NCBI GenBank assembly: GCA_024645065.1
Contig: JAHEGP010000150.1
Location: 1 to 7,851 of the forward strand
Reading direction: 5' to 3'
Length of the DNA: 7,851 nt
Source of the DNA: Cellvibrionales bacterium
GTDB lineage: Bacteria > Pseudomonadota > Gammaproteobacteria > Pseudomonadales > JAHEGP01
The position numbers and the translations under genes were made by a program. The notes under the pieces were generated by a model. That model did not search any database. It was not told the DNA's origin and saw nothing but the letters and a program-made list of their open reading frames with translations. Shown here piece by piece: positions 6,359 to 7,851 of this stretch (position 1 is the stretch's first letter; the number at the start of each line of letters is the position of its first letter).

Positions 6359-7537
6359 TTAATCAGAGTTACCCTGGTCAGTTGTAGTCGCTGGCTCAAA
6401 CAACAGCCGTGCAGTTTTTTCATGGGCGTTTTGGTAATAGATTGCCAGATTACCAACGACAAAGCTCCATTGCAGAGCACTATCCAGGGCTGAAAGGTAA
6501 ATGTTCTCCTGGCCTTTGAACACGGCTTCACAGGCCATTTTTGTACTTGACACAGGCCCGGTGGTCATTACAAAGGGGTTGGTTTCGTCGAGGGTGAGGT
6601 GGCTGGCGTAGGTGTTGCAGCCGCCGGTGCCGCGAATCTGCCCGCTCTCAAAAAAAGCGGTAATCTGCCTGCCGCCCAACGCGGGTGTGTTGTAATTGAT
6701 CTCGGTCAGGGTCCAGTGCGTGCCCTCAAGATCCGCAAAGGAAATGCGCTCCAGCGACTGCTCCGGATCACCGGGTAACTCGACCAGTGAGTCTTGCTCA
6801 AGCGCGTAGCGCAGGGTGCGTTTGTGGGTGCCGCAGCAGGCTGCATCGCCGGGGCCCTGAGTTGTAAGCTCCAGCGTGACAATGCCATCGGCAATGGCGC
6901 TGGACATGACCTGGGCGCGATCCTCGACGAGAATGGCACCGGCGTCAACTGGCCTGCCATCCCGGTTGAGTTGAGCGGCGACATACAGGAAGGCACCGGA
7001 GCCGCCTCCGCGGGCGACCAGGAATACGATAGCGTCGTCGATGCCATCACCGTCAAGGTCGCCCTGGCGTGCAGAATCCGGCAGGTATTCAAGGGTCGGC
7101 CGCGAAGCACCGCCTTCAACATAGGGTGCGCCTGTCCAGATGCCGTCTTGCAGCGTCACCGGCCTGTCATAGACACCGCTGTAAGTATTGCTGGCCAGCG
7201 TGGTATCACTCAAGGTGGCGGGTGTGTTATCAACAGCGCTATCAGGCTTTGCGGCGGCGAGCGCTGCAGCCGCCGGTTCGGAGGGCGACCACACCTTGTC
7301 GATATTGACGGAAAACGCCAGTGCATCCCCCGATTCTGCGCTGAGGCATGAGACTGGCCAGGTATTTGTGCCATTCCTGGTGTCATACCACTCTGCCAGT
7401 TTGATGCTCTCGGGATCGCAACCCCTGGCTGCCGCCTGTGTTTCAACCCACTTGGCGAGGTCACCGGCATTCCAGATGGGCGAGCATCCGCCGAGCACGA
7501 TCGTCGCCAGCGCCAGCTTGACAATGCGGAATTTCAT
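6359..7537 (-). CDS. META-domain lipoprotein with DxDxD-type motif
   Basis: This 392-residue protein starts with a lipoprotein signal: MKFRIVKLALATIVLGGCS, with lipobox LGGC and lipidated Cys18. The +2 residue is Ser, so outer-membrane sorting is expected. Residues 90-120 are an Ala/Ser/Thr-rich linker. Residues 150-255 hold an FG-GAP/EF-hand-like acidic loop, GDLDGDGIDDAI at 159-170, followed by strands typical of a beta domain; calcium binding is inferred. Residues 272-381 form a META (HslJ/DUF306-type) domain: THWTLTEI, then IRGTGGCNTY at 301-310 and TKMACEA at 332-338, then an NIYLSAL helix. The META Cys pair (307 and 336) may be in a disulfide, and further cysteines occur at 40, 64, 234 and 235. 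HslJ is a heat-inducible lipoprotein linked to novobiocin resistance, but the role of this larger protein is unknown. GAGGGG about ten bases upstream is a reasonable ribosome binding site. It appears to be monocistronic. Confidence 0.88.
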   Translation of the reverse strand: MKFRIVKLALATIVLGGCSPIWNAGDLAKWVETQAAARGCDPESIKLAEWYDTRNGTNTWPVSCLSAESGDALAFSVNIDKVWSPSEPAAAALAAAKPDSAVDNTPATLSDTTLASNTYSGVYDRPVTLQDGIWTGAPYVEGGASRPTLEYLPDSARQGDLDGDGIDDAIVFLVARGGGSGAFLYVAAQLNRDGRPVDAGAILVEDRAQVMSSAIADGIVTLELTTQGPGDAACCGTHKRTLRYALEQDSLVELPGDPEQSLERISFADLEGTHWTLTEINYNTPALGGRQITAFFESGQIRGTGGCNTYASHLTLDETNPFVMTTGPVSSTKMACEAVFKGQENIYLSALDSALQWSFVVGNLAIYYQNAHEKTARLLFEPATTTDQGNSD

Positions 7538-7851
7538 AGCTGCAAAACCCCTCTACCTCAATGCCCTGCGCGGATTTTGCCCCGCGCTCTCAGCGGAATC
7601 ATCCTGCCAGTCATGGCTCTCGAAGCCTGCCTGGCCGAGCCGGAAGCTGGCACTGGCAACGGAGAAGAGGTGGAGTCATCGATAGAGGGCTTCGTCAAAG
7701 AGCTGTGGGAAAAGCGCAACAAGCGTGCGGTCATCTTGACTTGCCGCTGAGCCGGGCGGAACTATCCTGGTTCTGTGCCGTAAGCTTGCACGGGTACACG
7801 TCGACGCCCTCGCGATAGGCATATCAAGCAGCGCGCAAAAGGATCACCGCG
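7538..7851. other. Region upstream of the META lipoprotein gene; only doubtful short frames
   Basis: These 314 bases should contain the promoter of the leftward lipoprotein gene, but I could not find a convincing box pair. On the plus strand a 45-codon frame at 7613-7750 starts MALEACLAEPEAG and has a charged helical middle (FVKELWEKRNKR), but no ribosome binding site. After its stop another plus frame is open from 7740 to the window edge (VLCRKLARVHVDALAI) and also lacks a start. The opposite minus frame (about 7558-7737) starts MTARLLRFSH and is serine- and arginine-rich, as antisense shadows often are. None can be assigned. Confidence 0.4.

Overview
The window looks like chromosomal DNA of a GC-rich gammaproteobacterium. 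Endonuclease VIII and Cho both follow their Escherichia coli counterparts closely in recalled motif order and length. The window also carries a DUF1145 membrane protein, a ChaN-type protein and a CPA2 antiporter. A marine lineage such as the OM60/NOR5 (Halieaceae) group would fit, but that is only an impression. No insertion sequence, phage gene, CRISPR array, tRNA or rRNA was seen, so this is mostly ordinary housekeeping and accessory chromosome, not an island.

Layout. (i) Positions 1-1444, minus strand: a ChaN-like exported protein with an added C-terminal PDZ domain. It overlaps by 20 bases the start of a second exported protein, probably an M1-type metallopeptidase, which runs off the left edge. 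(ii) Positions 1445-1768: a divergent intergenic region. (iii) Positions 1769-3412, plus strand: a CPA2 cation/proton antiporter with a C-terminal nucleotide-binding RCK domain. (iv) Positions 3413-3730: a gene-poor gap with a two-block hexanucleotide tandem repeat. (v) Positions 3731-3976, plus strand: a small DUF1145 membrane protein. (vi) Positions 3977-4300: a gap between convergent genes with a perfect 17-base palindrome. (vii) Positions 4301-6069, minus strand: a tightly packed DNA-repair unit, nei then cho, followed by what looks like only the first 16 codons of a photolyase/cryptochrome gene. (viii) Positions 6070-6358: the nei upstream region, which includes a stretch that looks like an intergenic element. 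(ix) Positions 6359-7537, minus strand: a lipoprotein with an acidic Ca-binding-like motif and a C-terminal META domain. (x) Positions 7538-7851: its upstream region, with only doubtful short reading frames.

The most interesting item is the repair unit. nei ends in TGA directly followed by the ATG of cho, and cho ends in an ATGA overlap with the photolyase-like start. This suggests an ancestral three-gene operon joining base excision, nucleotide excision and light-driven repair, whose last gene was lost by deletion. I found no convincing wholly new system. The best leads for novelty are this eroded operon, the repeat block behind the antiporter, and the possible dispersed element upstream of nei.
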